Of a stretch of DNA of 28,132 bases, positions 15,568 through 23,007 are shown piece by piece (within the stretch, counting starts at the first letter, position 1; each line of letters begins with the position of its first letter). Under the pieces are notes generated by a model. It had not been told where the DNA came from. It made no database searches and saw only the letters and a list, made by a program, of their open reading frames with translations. The stretch spans positions 1-28,132 of the forward strand of contig JALHSW010000427.1 in assembly GCA_022865365.1 (NCBI GenBank), given 5' to 3'. This DNA comes from Acidimicrobiia bacterium (GTDB lineage Bacteria; Actinomycetota; Acidimicrobiia; IMCC26256; PALSA-555). A program made the position numbers and the translations under genes.

Positions 15568-15574
15568 GGTCGCG

Positions 15575-15580
15575 AGGATA
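15575..15580 (-). promoter_or_regulatory. Leaderless -10 box TATCCT for the PH-like gene and glpK
   Basis: On minus, TATCCT ends 7 nt before GTG 15567. It supports this start and a shared transcript with glpK. Confidence 0.55.
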
Positions 15581-15609
15581 CCGGGTGCTCGGGAGCGTGG
15601 CGCGCCTGC

Positions 15610-15615
15610 GAAGAT
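15610..15615 (+). promoter_or_regulatory. Possible leaderless -10 box GAAGAT for pfkA
   Basis: GAAGAT ends 6 nt before ATG 15622. It keeps the conserved A and final T of TANNNT but not the first T, so it is a weaker match than its neighbours. Confidence 0.35.
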
Positions 15616-15621
15616 GGACCG

Positions 15622-16650
15622 ATGCGGATCGGGATGCTCACCGGCGGGGGCGACTGCCCGGGGCTGAATGCCGTGATCCGTGCGGTCGTGCGCAAGGGCG
15701 AAGGCACCTACGGGCATCACATCGTCGGCTTCCGCCACGGGTGGCGGGGCGTCGTCGAGGACGAGACCGTCGACCTGACGATCGCAGCGACCCGCGGGAT
15801 CTTGCGAATAGGCGGGACAATCCTGGGATCGTCGAGGACGAACCCGTTCAAGCGCGAGGGCGACCTCGCCGCGGCGCTGCGCACGCTCGAACAGGAGCGG
15901 ATCGACGCCCTCGTGGCGATCGGCGGGGAGGACACGCTCGGCGTCGCCCACCAGCTCGCAGCCGAGGGCGTCCGCTGCATCGGTGTACCCAAGACGATCG
16001 ACAACGACCTGTCGTGCACGGACGTCACGTTCGGGTTCAATACCGCCGTGCAGATCGCGAGCGATGCACTCGACCGTCTGCACACGACGGCGGAGAGCCA
16101 CGACCGGGTGCTCGTGGTCGAGGTCATGGGTCGCCACGCCGGCTGGATTGCGCTCCACGCCGGCCTCGCGGGCGGGGCCGACGTGATCCTCGTGCCCGAG
16201 GTGGCTTTCGACATCGGCGAGGTGTGTGAACAACTGCGCCATCGCCATTCGCACGGCGCGGCCTCCTCGATCGTGGTCGCCGCCGAGGGCGCGCAGCCGC
16301 GGGAAGGCACCATGGCGACGCTCGAGGCCGACCTTGACGAATTCGGGCACGTGCGCCTCGGTGGCATCGCGAACCGGATCGCGCCAGAGATCGAGTCGCG
16401 CACGGGGTTCGAGGTGCGCACGGTTGTGCTCGGCCACCTGCTGCGGGGAGGCACGCCGACAGCGTTCGACCGCATCCTGGCGACGCGCTTCGGCCTGGCC
16501 GCAGTCGATGCCGCGCACGACGGCGACGGCGACGTGATGGTTGCACTCCAGGGCACCGACATCGTCCGGGTGCCGCTCGCCGACGCGGTCGGCGTGCTCA
16601 AGACGGTGCCGCGCGAGCGACTCGCGGAGGCCGAGGTGCTCTTCGGATGA
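15622..16650 (+). CDS. pfkA: 6-phosphofructokinase, predicted pyrophosphate-dependent
   Basis: The protein is 342 aa, typical of the actinobacterial group III PFKs. MRIGMLTGGGDCPGLNAVIR opens the phosphate loop. GGEDTLGVA contains Asp104, and PKTIDND contains Lys124. By established knowledge, Gly104 with Gly124 marks ATP enzymes, while Asp104 with Lys124 marks PPi-dependent ones (as in Amycolatopsis methanolica). MGRHAGWIAL and LLRGGTPTAFDR are substrate-binding blocks. The predicted reaction is the reversible conversion of fructose 6-phosphate and PPi to fructose 1,6-bisphosphate and phosphate. Start at ATG 15622; the long upstream extension is a shadow over glpK. The stop overlaps the TesB start by 4 nt. 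Confidence 0.9.
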   Translation: MRIGMLTGGGDCPGLNAVIRAVVRKGEGTYGHHIVGFRHGWRGVVEDETVDLTIAATRGILRIGGTILGSSRTNPFKREGDLAAALRTLEQERIDALVAIGGEDTLGVAHQLAAEGVRCIGVPKTIDNDLSCTDVTFGFNTAVQIASDALDRLHTTAESHDRVLVVEVMGRHAGWIALHAGLAGGADVILVPEVAFDIGEVCEQLRHRHSHGAASSIVVAAEGAQPREGTMATLEADLDEFGHVRLGGIANRIAPEIESRTGFEVRTVVLGHLLRGGTPTAFDRILATRFGLAAVDAAHDGDGDVMVALQGTDIVRVPLADAVGVLKTVPRERLAEAEVLFG

Positions 16651-17549
16651 GCGAGGAGACCGACAGCACACGGGCACTTGATGACCTCTTGGTGCTGCTC
16701 GAGCTCGAGCGCCTCGAGGTGAACCTGTTCCGGGGGCTCAGTCCCGACGAGGATCAGCAGCGCGTGTTCGGCGGGCAGGTCGCAGCGCAGGCGCTCGTCG
16801 CGGCGGGGCGCACCGTCGAGTCTGACCGACCGGTGCACTCACTGCACTCGTACTTCCTCCGGCCCGGAGACCCGAACGTGCCGATCATCTACGAGGTCGA
16901 CCGCATTCGCGACGGGCGTTCGTTCACGACGCGGCGTGTGATCGCGATCCAGCACGGGCGCGTCATCTTCAACCTCGCGGCGTCGTTCCAGATCGTCGAG
17001 TCCGGCCCCGATCACGCGATGGAGATGCCCGAAGTCCCTGGTCCGGAGGCGCTGCCGACCTACCGCGAGCGTCTGCAGCCGTACTTGGGGCGCCTCGGCG
17101 CCGAGATGGTGGCGTGGCTCTCGCGCGAACGGCCGATCGACTCGCGGCCGGTGGAAGATCCCCACTGGCTGGAGCCGGGACCGCGTCCGCCGGAGCAGGA
17201 CGTGTGGATCCGCACGAACGGCGCGCTTCCCGACGATCCGTTGCTTCACGCGTGCATCGTCGCGTACGCATCGGACCTGTCGCTGCTCGACACCGCGACG
17301 TTGCCGCACGCGATCGGTTACGACGGGCACTACCAGATGGCGAGCCTCGACCACGCGATGTGGTTCCACCGTCCGTTCCGTGCCGACGAGTGGTTGCTGT
17401 ATCACCAGACGAGCCCGTCGGCGCACGGTGCACGGGGGCTGGCCCTCGGTCATGTGTTCACCCACGACGGCACACTTGCGATCACGGTGATGCAGGAAGG
17501 CCTCATCCGCCCCATGGCGAGCGAGGTAGAGCCGAGCAGAGCCTCATGA
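16647..17549 (+). CDS. tesB: Acyl-CoA thioesterase II (TesB)
   Basis: The protein is 300 aa, close to the usual 285-300. The double-hotdog pattern is clear: FRGLSPDEDQQRVFGGQVAA at the N-terminus, HSLHSYFLRPGDPNVPIIYE, DGRSFTTRRVIAIQHGRVIF, then the second half with AYASDLSLLDTA, SLDHAMWFHRPFRADEWLLY, the SPSAHGARGLALGHVFTHDG strand and a final VMQEGLIR. TesB enzymes hydrolyse medium- and long-chain acyl-CoA. Its ATG overlaps the pfkA stop and its stop overlaps the threonine aldolase ATG, so three unrelated enzymes are translationally linked. Confidence 0.92.
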   Translation: MSEETDSTRALDDLLVLLELERLEVNLFRGLSPDEDQQRVFGGQVAAQALVAAGRTVESDRPVHSLHSYFLRPGDPNVPIIYEVDRIRDGRSFTTRRVIAIQHGRVIFNLAASFQIVESGPDHAMEMPEVPGPEALPTYRERLQPYLGRLGAEMVAWLSRERPIDSRPVEDPHWLEPGPRPPEQDVWIRTNGALPDDPLLHACIVAYASDLSLLDTATLPHAIGYDGHYQMASLDHAMWFHRPFRADEWLLYHQTSPSAHGARGLALGHVFTHDGTLAITVMQEGLIRPMASEVEPSRAS

Positions 17550-18610
17550 CCCACCAGGTCCGGCGATACGTCGACCTGCGCTCAGACACGGTCACCACTC
17601 CGACGCCGGAGATGCGTCGGGCGATGGCCGACGCCGAGGTCGGCGACGACGGCTATGGCGAGGACCCCACCGTGAACCGGCTCGAGTCGCTGGCCGCGGC
17701 TCTGCTCGACGTCGACGCTGCGGTGCTGACGCCGTCGGGTCGCATGGCGAACCAGCTCGCGCTCCGCGTCCTCGGGCGTCCGGGGACGGAGGTGCTCTGC
17801 AGTTCTCGGTCGCACGTGTTCCGCTACGAACAGGCCTCCACCGCTGGGAACACCGGGGTGCAGCTCCATCCGCTCCCCGATGACGACGGCTGCCTCGCAG
17901 TCGCCGACATCGACGCGGCAGCGGCGGATCAGACCCACCACGTCGCACCGATCTCGGCGATCACCATCGAGAACACGCACATGCCTGCGAGCGGACGCCC
18001 GTGGACTCTGGAACAGACAGTTGAGGTCGCTGCTGCCGCATCGCGCCATGGGTTCGCGCTGCACGTCGACGGCGCCCGAATCTGGAACGCGGCAGTTGCG
18101 CTGGGGGTCACTCCGGCGGAGCTCGTGGCGCCGGCCGACACTGTGATGTTCTGCCTGTCGAAGGGACTGGCGGCACCGGTTGGGTCACTTCTCTGCGGCC
18201 CGGCCGACGTGATCATGGCGGCCCGTGAGGAACGAGGGCGCCTCGGCGGGGGGATGCGCCAAGCCGGCGTCATCGCCGCCGCCGGCATCGTCGCGCTCGA
18301 GACGATGGTCGAGCGCCTGACCGACGACCACGAGCGGGCCCTGATCCTCGCCGGCGCGATCGCCGCGCGCTTCCCAGGCAGCATCGACCCCGCCGCGGTG
18401 AAGACCAACATCGTGTGCGCGCGGCTCGATCGTTTCCCCCCGCGGATCGTCGAGCGCCTTGCCGACGAAGGCGTGCGCTGCGACACGATCGACGCGCGGA
18501 CCGTACGATTCGTGACTCACAAGGACATCGATGACGCAGACCTCGGAAGCGTGGTCGCGGCCCTCGACGCGATCGCCGACTCGACCTGCCAGACCTGGGT
18601 GAAGGAGTGA
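17546..18610 (+). CDS. Low-specificity L-threonine aldolase
   Basis: The protein is 354 aa. It opens YVDLRSDTVTTPTPEMRRAM, the hallmark of the threonine aldolase family, followed by VGDDGYGEDPTVNRLE and LTPSGRMANQLAL. The active-site region has IENTHMPASGRPWTLEQ, ALHVDGARIWNAAVALG and the PLP lysine Lys206 in FCLSKGLAAPVGSLL. RLGGGMRQAGVIAAAGIVAL is also typical. The enzyme splits L-threonine (and allo-threonine) to glycine and acetaldehyde. The stop overlaps the Shine-Dalgarno sequence of the next gene, with 4 nt between the ORFs. Confidence 0.9.
   Translation: MTHQVRRYVDLRSDTVTTPTPEMRRAMADAEVGDDGYGEDPTVNRLESLAAALLDVDAAVLTPSGRMANQLALRVLGRPGTEVLCSSRSHVFRYEQASTAGNTGVQLHPLPDDDGCLAVADIDAAAADQTHHVAPISAITIENTHMPASGRPWTLEQTVEVAAAASRHGFALHVDGARIWNAAVALGVTPAELVAPADTVMFCLSKGLAAPVGSLLCGPADVIMAAREERGRLGGGMRQAGVIAAAGIVALETMVERLTDDHERALILAGAIAARFPGSIDPAAVKTNIVCARLDRFPPRIVERLADEGVRCDTIDARTVRFVTHKDIDDADLGSVVAALDAIADSTCQTWVKE
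18601..18607 (+). promoter_or_regulatory. Ribosome binding site GAAGGAG for the PIG-L gene
   Basis: GAAGGAG ends 7 nt before ATG 18615 and lies inside the last codons of the threonine aldolase gene. It fixes the PIG-L start. Confidence 0.75.
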
Positions 18611-18614
18611 ACTC

Positions 18615-19355
18615 ATGACGGCGGTCGTGGGGGAGTCCCCGGCGAGTGCGCTCGCGATCTACGCGCACCCCGACGACCCCGAGATCTCGGCCGGAGGGAG
18701 TCTGGCGCGCTGGGCCGCCGACGGTGCCGACGTGTGGGTCCTGATCACGACGCGCGGAGACAAGGGCATTCGTGATCCCGATGCCGACCTCGACGCGCTC
18801 GCACGTCGTCGGGTTGGAGAGACCGCGGCTGCAGTCGAGCGGCTCGGACTCACGGGGCACTTCCACCTCGAGTACGGCGATGGCGAGCTCGTCGATGACG
18901 CCGCCCTCCGGGCCCAGCTCGTCCGCTACGTGCGCGAGCTGGCACCCGAAGTCGTGCTCTGCCCCGACCCCACCGCAGTGTTCTTCGGTGACACGTACTT
19001 CAATCATCGCGATCACCGCGTGACGGGCTGGGCCACGCTCGACGCTGTTGCCCCGGCTGCAGGGAACCCGCACTACTTCCCCGAGCACCGCATGGAAGGC
19101 CTGGGTGTCCACCACGTCGACTCGGTGCTGTTGTCGGGGACGCTGGAGCCGAACTGCTGGGTCGACATCACCGAAACGCTCGAAGCCAAGATCGATGCAC
19201 TGTTCTGTCACGAGAGCCAGCTCACGGACCCGAACTCCTCGATGGACGGGGACTGGTTCCGGGACTTCCTCCGTCAGAGCGCAGAGGAAGCAGGGCGTGC
19301 TGCGGGGGTGCGCTACGCCGAAGCGTTCCGGCGAATCAGCCTCGGTGGGTCTTGA
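18615..19355 (+). CDS. PIG-L / LmbE-family deacetylase
   Basis: The protein is 246 aa. The metal-binding AHPDDPEISAGG motif lies at residues 17-28, and the second metal site is NHRDHRVTG near residue 132. The Rossmann-like strand VWVLITTRGDKGIRD and ERLGLTGHFHLEYGDGEL are typical of the family. Members remove N-acetyl groups from GlcNAc-containing substrates: GlcNAc-PI, GlcNAc-inositol in mycothiol synthesis, or mycothiol conjugates. The sequence lacks the longer MshB/Mca features I would expect, so the substrate is left open. The stop region overlaps the converging membrane-protein gene by 20 nt. Confidence 0.87.
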   Translation: MTAVVGESPASALAIYAHPDDPEISAGGSLARWAADGADVWVLITTRGDKGIRDPDADLDALARRRVGETAAAVERLGLTGHFHLEYGDGELVDDAALRAQLVRYVRELAPEVVLCPDPTAVFFGDTYFNHRDHRVTGWATLDAVAPAAGNPHYFPEHRMEGLGVHHVDSVLLSGTLEPNCWVDITETLEAKIDALFCHESQLTDPNSSMDGDWFRDFLRQSAEEAGRAAGVRYAEAFRRISLGGS

Positions 19356-19668
19356 CCCGCCACTCGGCCATGGCGCGGAGCACGAGCACGGCGACGATGC
19401 CGACGCCGCCGGCCGCGATGGTCGATCCGATGACCGTGCCGAGAAGCTTCGCCCCCTCGCAGTCACCGGTGCAGCCGACATCCGCGAGGCCGTAGCCGAT
19501 GACGCCGCCGAAGAGACCGGCGATGACCACGCTGGTGAACGCAAGGAGGTACGCGGTTCGCGTCGGCATCTGCGGTGGTGCCTCGCGCGACACCGTCTCC
19601 GGCGACAGGGGCGGTTCGTCGCCCGCTCGGGGGCGGGGTGTCGTCGGAGGCTCGTCGGGTTCGGGCAC
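19336..19668 (-). CDS. Small two-helix membrane protein with a Pro-rich N-terminus
   Basis: The protein is 110 aa from GTG 19668. Residues 1-35 are Pro/Glu-rich and probably disordered. Two membrane helices follow (YLLAFTSVVIAGLFGGVIGY and VIGSTIAAGGVGIVAVLVLR). They are joined by a short loop holding CTGDC, whose two cysteines could pair outside the membrane. The tail is basic (EWRVKTHRG). No named family is recognised. TACGAT 6 nt upstream supports the start. The 3' end overlaps the PIG-L gene by 20 nt, so the two transcripts are complementary at their ends. Confidence 0.68.
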   Translation of the reverse strand: MPEPDEPPTTPRPRAGDEPPLSPETVSREAPPQMPTRTAYLLAFTSVVIAGLFGGVIGYGLADVGCTGDCEGAKLLGTVIGSTIAAGGVGIVAVLVLRAMAEWRVKTHRG

Positions 19669-19674
19669 GCCTCG

Positions 19675-19680
19675 ATCGTA
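19675..19680 (-). promoter_or_regulatory. Leaderless -10 box TACGAT
   Basis: On minus, TACGAT ends 6 nt before GTG 19668. It is one half of a compact divergent pair with the box at 19698-19703. Confidence 0.55.
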
Positions 19681-19697
19681 CGACGACAGGCGACCGG

Positions 19698-19703
19698 TAG
19701 GCT
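19698..19703 (+). promoter_or_regulatory. Leaderless -10 box TAGGCT
   Basis: TAGGCT ends 7 nt before GTG 19711 and supports that start for the Nudix-dinB operon. Confidence 0.55.
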
Positions 19704-19710
19704 TGCTGAG

Positions 19711-20211
19711 GTGCGGGAATGGCTCGTGGCCGGCGCGCTCGTCGAGGCGTCCGCCGGAGTGCTGCTCGTCCGCAACCGCCGTCACGGCGGGGCGAGCGAC
19801 TGGAGCACGCCCGGTGGGGTGATCGACGCCACCGACCCATCGCTCCTCGCGGGTCTCGCCCGGGAGGTCGAGGAAGAGACCGGCCTGCGCGTCACGAGCT
19901 GGGAAGGTCCGATCTACGAAGTGCACGCGGTCGCAGTCGACCTGGGGTGGTCGCTGCGGGTGGAGGTGCATCGGGCTCTGGAGTACGAAGGCGAGCTGCA
20001 CGTCGAGGACCCCGACGGCATCGTGGTCGAGGCGGCGTTCCTCTCGCCGAGCGAGTGCACGCTGCGCCTCGCGCAGGGCGCGCCCTGGGTGCATGAGCCG
20101 CTGTCAGAGTGGTTGCGCAGCCCGTGGGGGCCGGATGCGGCGCGGGGGTTCCACTACGACGTGCGCGGTACGAAGCGTGAGGCCCTCGACGTCCGTCGCG
20201 CCGACTCGTGA
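19711..20211 (+). CDS. Nudix hydrolase
   Basis: The protein is 166 aa. The Nudix box reads GGVIDATDPSLLAGLAREVEEETGL. It carries the REVEEETGL core, but the stretch between the glycines and REV is one or two residues longer than the canonical GX5EX7REUXEEXGU and the first Glu is not in place. An N-terminal strand (AGVLLVRNRRHGGASDWSTPGG) and a C-terminal strand region with EAAFLSPSE complete the fold. Nudix enzymes hydrolyse nucleoside diphosphates linked to other groups; the substrate is unknown. Being transcribed with DNA polymerase IV, a nucleotide-pool-cleaning role is an attractive inference. GTG start; the stop overlaps the dinB GTG by 4 nt. Confidence 0.83.
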   Translation: MREWLVAGALVEASAGVLLVRNRRHGGASDWSTPGGVIDATDPSLLAGLAREVEEETGLRVTSWEGPIYEVHAVAVDLGWSLRVEVHRALEYEGELHVEDPDGIVVEAAFLSPSECTLRLAQGAPWVHEPLSEWLRSPWGPDAARGFHYDVRGTKREALDVRRADS

Positions 20212-21497
20212 GCGACGCGCCAGCCACCGAACCAGCCACCGAACCAGCCACCGAACCGCTGGAGCCGACGATCCTGCACGTCGATCTCGACGCGTTCTTC
20301 GCGTCGGTCGAGCAGCTCGCCGACCCGTCGTTGCGGGGTCGACCTGTCGTCGTCGGCGGGCTCGGGTCGCGTGGTGTCGTCGCCGCGGCCAGCTACGAGG
20401 CCCGGCGCTTCGGGGTGTACTCGGCCACGCCGATGGCTCGGGCCCGACGAGCGTGCCCCGACGCGGTGTTCCTGGCTCCGAGGTTCGACGTGTACGCGGC
20501 CGCGAGTGCCGAGGTGATGGCGATCCTCGAGTCGGTCACGCCCCTGGTCGAGCCGATCTCGATGGACGAAGCATTCCTCGACGTCAGCGGGGCCCGCCGC
20601 CTCTCGGGCAGCGGACCCGAGATCGCGTCCACGGTGCGGACGCGCGTCCGTGCCGAGACCGGTCTGACCGCGTCGGTCGGCGTCGCCACCACAAAGATTC
20701 TGGCCAAGATCGCGAGCGACGATGCCAAGCCCGACGGGCTGCGCGTCGTGACGGTGGGGAGCGAGCTCGAGTACCTCCACCCGCTCCCGGTCGGCCGCCT
20801 CTGGGGTGTCGGCCCCGCGACCCGAAAGCAGTTGGCCCGCTACGGCGTGCGCACGATCGGCGATCTCGCCGCTGTACCCGAGACGACGCTCGTGAGCGTG
20901 CTCGGAGTCGCGCACGGCCATCATCTCTACGAACTCGCATGGAACCGCGACGACCGACGTGTCGCGCCGGGGCGCCAGGTGAAGTCGGTCGGCCACGAAG
21001 AGACGTTTCCCACTGACGTCGTCGATCGGGCCGTGCTCGAGCACGAGATCCTGCGCCTGGCCGACAAGGTGGCCGAACGACTGCGACGCGGCGGTCGGAC
21101 CGCACGCACCGTGCAGCTCAAGCTCCGCTATGCCGACTTCTCCACGATCACTCGGTCGCGGACGCTCGCCGAGCCCACGGATCTCGCGCGCGAGCTGGCT
21201 CGCACCGCCACCACGCTGCTCGGCGCAGTCGATCTCGGCGACGGCATTCGCCTCCTCGGGGTGTCGGCTCGACAGCTCGACGTGGCCGATGCCGTGCAGG
21301 GCGCACTGTCGTTCGGCGAAGCGGACGGCCCGGGCGCGCTCGACGATCGTGAAGAGCGGGGACGACTCGAGCGTTCGGTCGACGCGGTGCGCGCCCGCTT
21401 TGGCGCCGATGCCGTGGGCACCGCTCGCTTCGCTCCGCCACCGCCGCCCCCACCGCCACCGCCATCACCACCATCGCGGGCGCCCGACGAACCGTGA
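20208..21497 (+). CDS. dinB: DNA polymerase IV (Y-family, DinB)
   Basis: The protein is 429 aa, longer than the usual 350-400 because of low-complexity tails. Residues 5-16 are three PATE repeats. The catalytic core starts with LHVDLDAFFASVEQL, with Asp26 as a metal ligand and Phe31 as the likely steric gate. SYEARRFGVYSATPM, SMDEAFLDV (Asp120, Glu121) and SVGVATTKILAKIASD follow, then helix-hairpin-helix and little-finger regions. VQGALSFGE near residue 365 may be the beta-clamp contact. The C-terminus ends in a run of about 10 prolines broken by serines. It performs error-prone translesion synthesis. GTG start, overlapping Nudix and the next gene by 4 nt at each end. Confidence 0.92.
   Translation: MSDAPATEPATEPATEPLEPTILHVDLDAFFASVEQLADPSLRGRPVVVGGLGSRGVVAAASYEARRFGVYSATPMARARRACPDAVFLAPRFDVYAAASAEVMAILESVTPLVEPISMDEAFLDVSGARRLSGSGPEIASTVRTRVRAETGLTASVGVATTKILAKIASDDAKPDGLRVVTVGSELEYLHPLPVGRLWGVGPATRKQLARYGVRTIGDLAAVPETTLVSVLGVAHGHHLYELAWNRDDRRVAPGRQVKSVGHEETFPTDVVDRAVLEHEILRLADKVAERLRRGGRTARTVQLKLRYADFSTITRSRTLAEPTDLARELARTATTLLGAVDLGDGIRLLGVSARQLDVADAVQGALSFGEADGPGALDDREERGRLERSVDAVRARFGADAVGTARFAPPPPPPPPPPSPPSRAPDEP
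20221..20256 (+). repeat. 12-nt perfect tandem repeat, three copies
   Basis: cagccaccgaac occurs three times head to tail at 20221-20232, 20233-20244 and 20245-20256. It encodes the PATE repeats at the DinB N-terminus. Perfect identity suggests recent expansion; copy changes would stay in frame. Confidence 0.9.
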
Positions 21498-22546
21498 CGC
21501 TCCGGATCGGATTCGTCGGGTGCGGCCACATCGCGTCGGTGCACTCGCTCGCGATCGGGGCGCTCGGCGGAGCAGGGATCGTCGACGCCCGCGTCGTCGC
21601 GGCGTACGACACCGACACGGAGCGTGCCAGGCGACTCGCGGGTTCCCACGACGCGATCACAACCGACGAGGTCGAGTCGCTGCTCGACGCGTGCGAAGTG
21701 GTCTGGGTGTGCACCTGGACGTCTGAACATCTCCCCGTCGTGCGGGCAGCCGTCGAACGCGGCCGATCGGTGTTCTGCGAGAAGCCCCTCGCGCCAAGCC
21801 TCGCCGAGTGCGAGGAGGTCGCGGCGCTGCTTCAGCAGGTGCCGCACCAGGTCGGGTTGGTGCTCCGCCACGCACCCGTGTTCCGCGCGCTCGCGGAAGC
21901 GGTGCACTCCGGTCGATTCGGTCGAGCGCTCGCCACCGTCTTTCGCGACGACCAATACTTCCCGAATCAGGGCATGTATCACTCGGACTGGCGCGCCGAC
22001 CCATCGCTCGCCGGGGGCGGCACCCTCATCGAGCACTCGATCCACGACGTCGACGTCTTGAGATGGGTCCTCGGCGATCCGGCGCAGGTATCGGCGCGCG
22101 TCGCGAACCAGTTTGGTCACGCAGGGATCGACGATGTCGCCGCCCTCACATTCGCGTATCCGGACGCCTCGGTCGCGACGCTGATCAGCGTCTGGCACCA
22201 GGTCATGCGGCGCCCGTCGTCGCGCCGGGTCGAGGTGTTTTGCGAAGACGCGCTGCTCTGGACCGATGACGATCACCTTGGTCCGCTCCATGTGGAGACC
22301 ACTGATGCGATCTCAGAGATCGAAGCGTCGCTTCCTGCGTGGGTGGGTGATCTCGAGCTCGCGCCCGAGATCACCGGGCTCGTTGCTCCCTACGCAGTGG
22401 CGGCCAAGGCGTTCCTCGACGCGCTGGCCACGGGTGCCTCGGGCGAGCCGGAGGCGGCCACGGCGCTCGCGGCCCACCGGCTGGTGGATGTTGCCTACCG
22501 GTCGGCCGCCGCAGGGGGTGCCCCGTTCCCGGCCCCCGCGCGTTGA
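21494..22546 (+). CDS. Gfo/Idh/MocA-family NAD(P)-dependent oxidoreductase
   Basis: The protein is 350 aa. The N-terminal Rossmann motif is RIGFVGCGHIASVHSLA. The EKP motif of the family is present in SVFCEKPLAPSLAECEEV, and the C-terminal domain has GGGTLIEHSIHDVDVLRWVLG with the catalytic-site His region. Members oxidise or reduce sugars, inositols and related compounds with NAD(P). The substrate is unknown. GTG start overlapping the dinB stop by 4 nt, an odd partner for a polymerase. Other actinobacteria place DUF3040 and mraZ right after dinB (from memory), so this gene may be an insertion into that order. Confidence 0.87.
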   Translation: MTLRIGFVGCGHIASVHSLAIGALGGAGIVDARVVAAYDTDTERARRLAGSHDAITTDEVESLLDACEVVWVCTWTSEHLPVVRAAVERGRSVFCEKPLAPSLAECEEVAALLQQVPHQVGLVLRHAPVFRALAEAVHSGRFGRALATVFRDDQYFPNQGMYHSDWRADPSLAGGGTLIEHSIHDVDVLRWVLGDPAQVSARVANQFGHAGIDDVAALTFAYPDASVATLISVWHQVMRRPSSRRVEVFCEDALLWTDDDHLGPLHVETTDAISEIEASLPAWVGDLELAPEITGLVAPYAVAAKAFLDALATGASGEPEAATALAAHRLVDVAYRSAAAGGAPFPAPAR

Positions 22547-22579
22547 GTCAGGGCCGGCGCTGCGCGACAATGGCCTGCA

Positions 22580-22599
22580 CCCGGGTGGACGGTCCCGGG
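22580..22599. repeat. CCCGGG inverted repeat upstream of the DUF3040 gene
   Basis: CCCGGG at 22580-22585 and again at 22594-22599, separated by 8 nt, lies 24 nt before the DUF3040 ATG. It could fold in RNA or be an operator half-site pair. In GC-rich DNA it could also be chance. Confidence 0.35.
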
Positions 22600-22623
22600 C
22601 AGAACGGGGATCACGAGCACGCC

Positions 22624-23007
22624 ATGCCGCTTTCCGAGGACGAGCAGCGGATCCTGCGCGAGATCGAGGCAAATCTCTCGGTCACCGACCCCAAGCTGGT
22701 GCAGCAGGTGTCGGACACGACGCTGTACCGCCACGCGTCCCGGATGATCAAGTGGGCTGCGCTCGGCTTTGTGGCCGGCTTGGTGCTGTTGCTGAGCACC
22801 TTCACGAGTGTGCTGGCGCTCGGCGTGGTCGGGTTCCTGGTCATGCTGTTCTGCCTGCTCGTGATCGAGCGCAATGTCCGCAAGATGGGCCGGGCCGGGC
22901 TCGAGAGCCTCACCGGTTCGATGCCCGGCGGCGCGCTGAAGGGGATGTTCGGCGACGCCGGACAGCGCTGGCGCGAGCGTTTCCAGCGCGACGACGACAC
23001 GCCTTGA
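22624..23007 (+). CDS. DUF3040 membrane protein
   Basis: The protein is 127 aa from ATG 22624. It starts MPLSEDEQRILREIEANL, the signature opening of DUF3040 proteins. A basic stretch (RHASRMIKWAALG) is followed by two adjacent membrane helices (FVAGLVLLLSTFTSVLALGV and VGFLVMLFCLLVIERN) and a hydrophilic tail. The family is common in actinobacteria and is usually found just upstream of mraZ and the division cluster; its function is unknown. ATG 22570 is an upstream alternative, but the conserved MPLSE start argues against it. The stop overlaps the TTG of the MerR gene by 4 nt. Confidence 0.88.
   Translation: MPLSEDEQRILREIEANLSVTDPKLVQQVSDTTLYRHASRMIKWAALGFVAGLVLLLSTFTSVLALGVVGFLVMLFCLLVIERNVRKMGRAGLESLTGSMPGGALKGMFGDAGQRWRERFQRDDDTP

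Noticed and set aside
14221..16650. An 809-codon open frame on plus
   Set aside because: Only 15622-16650 (pfkA) is real. The upstream part is antisense to glpK and the PH-like gene, and lacks any recognisable domain.
18615..19355. Assignment as MshB or Mca (mycothiol enzymes)
   Set aside because: The AHPDD and HxxH motifs only show PIG-L membership. The protein is shorter than MshB/Mca and lacks context of other mycothiol genes.
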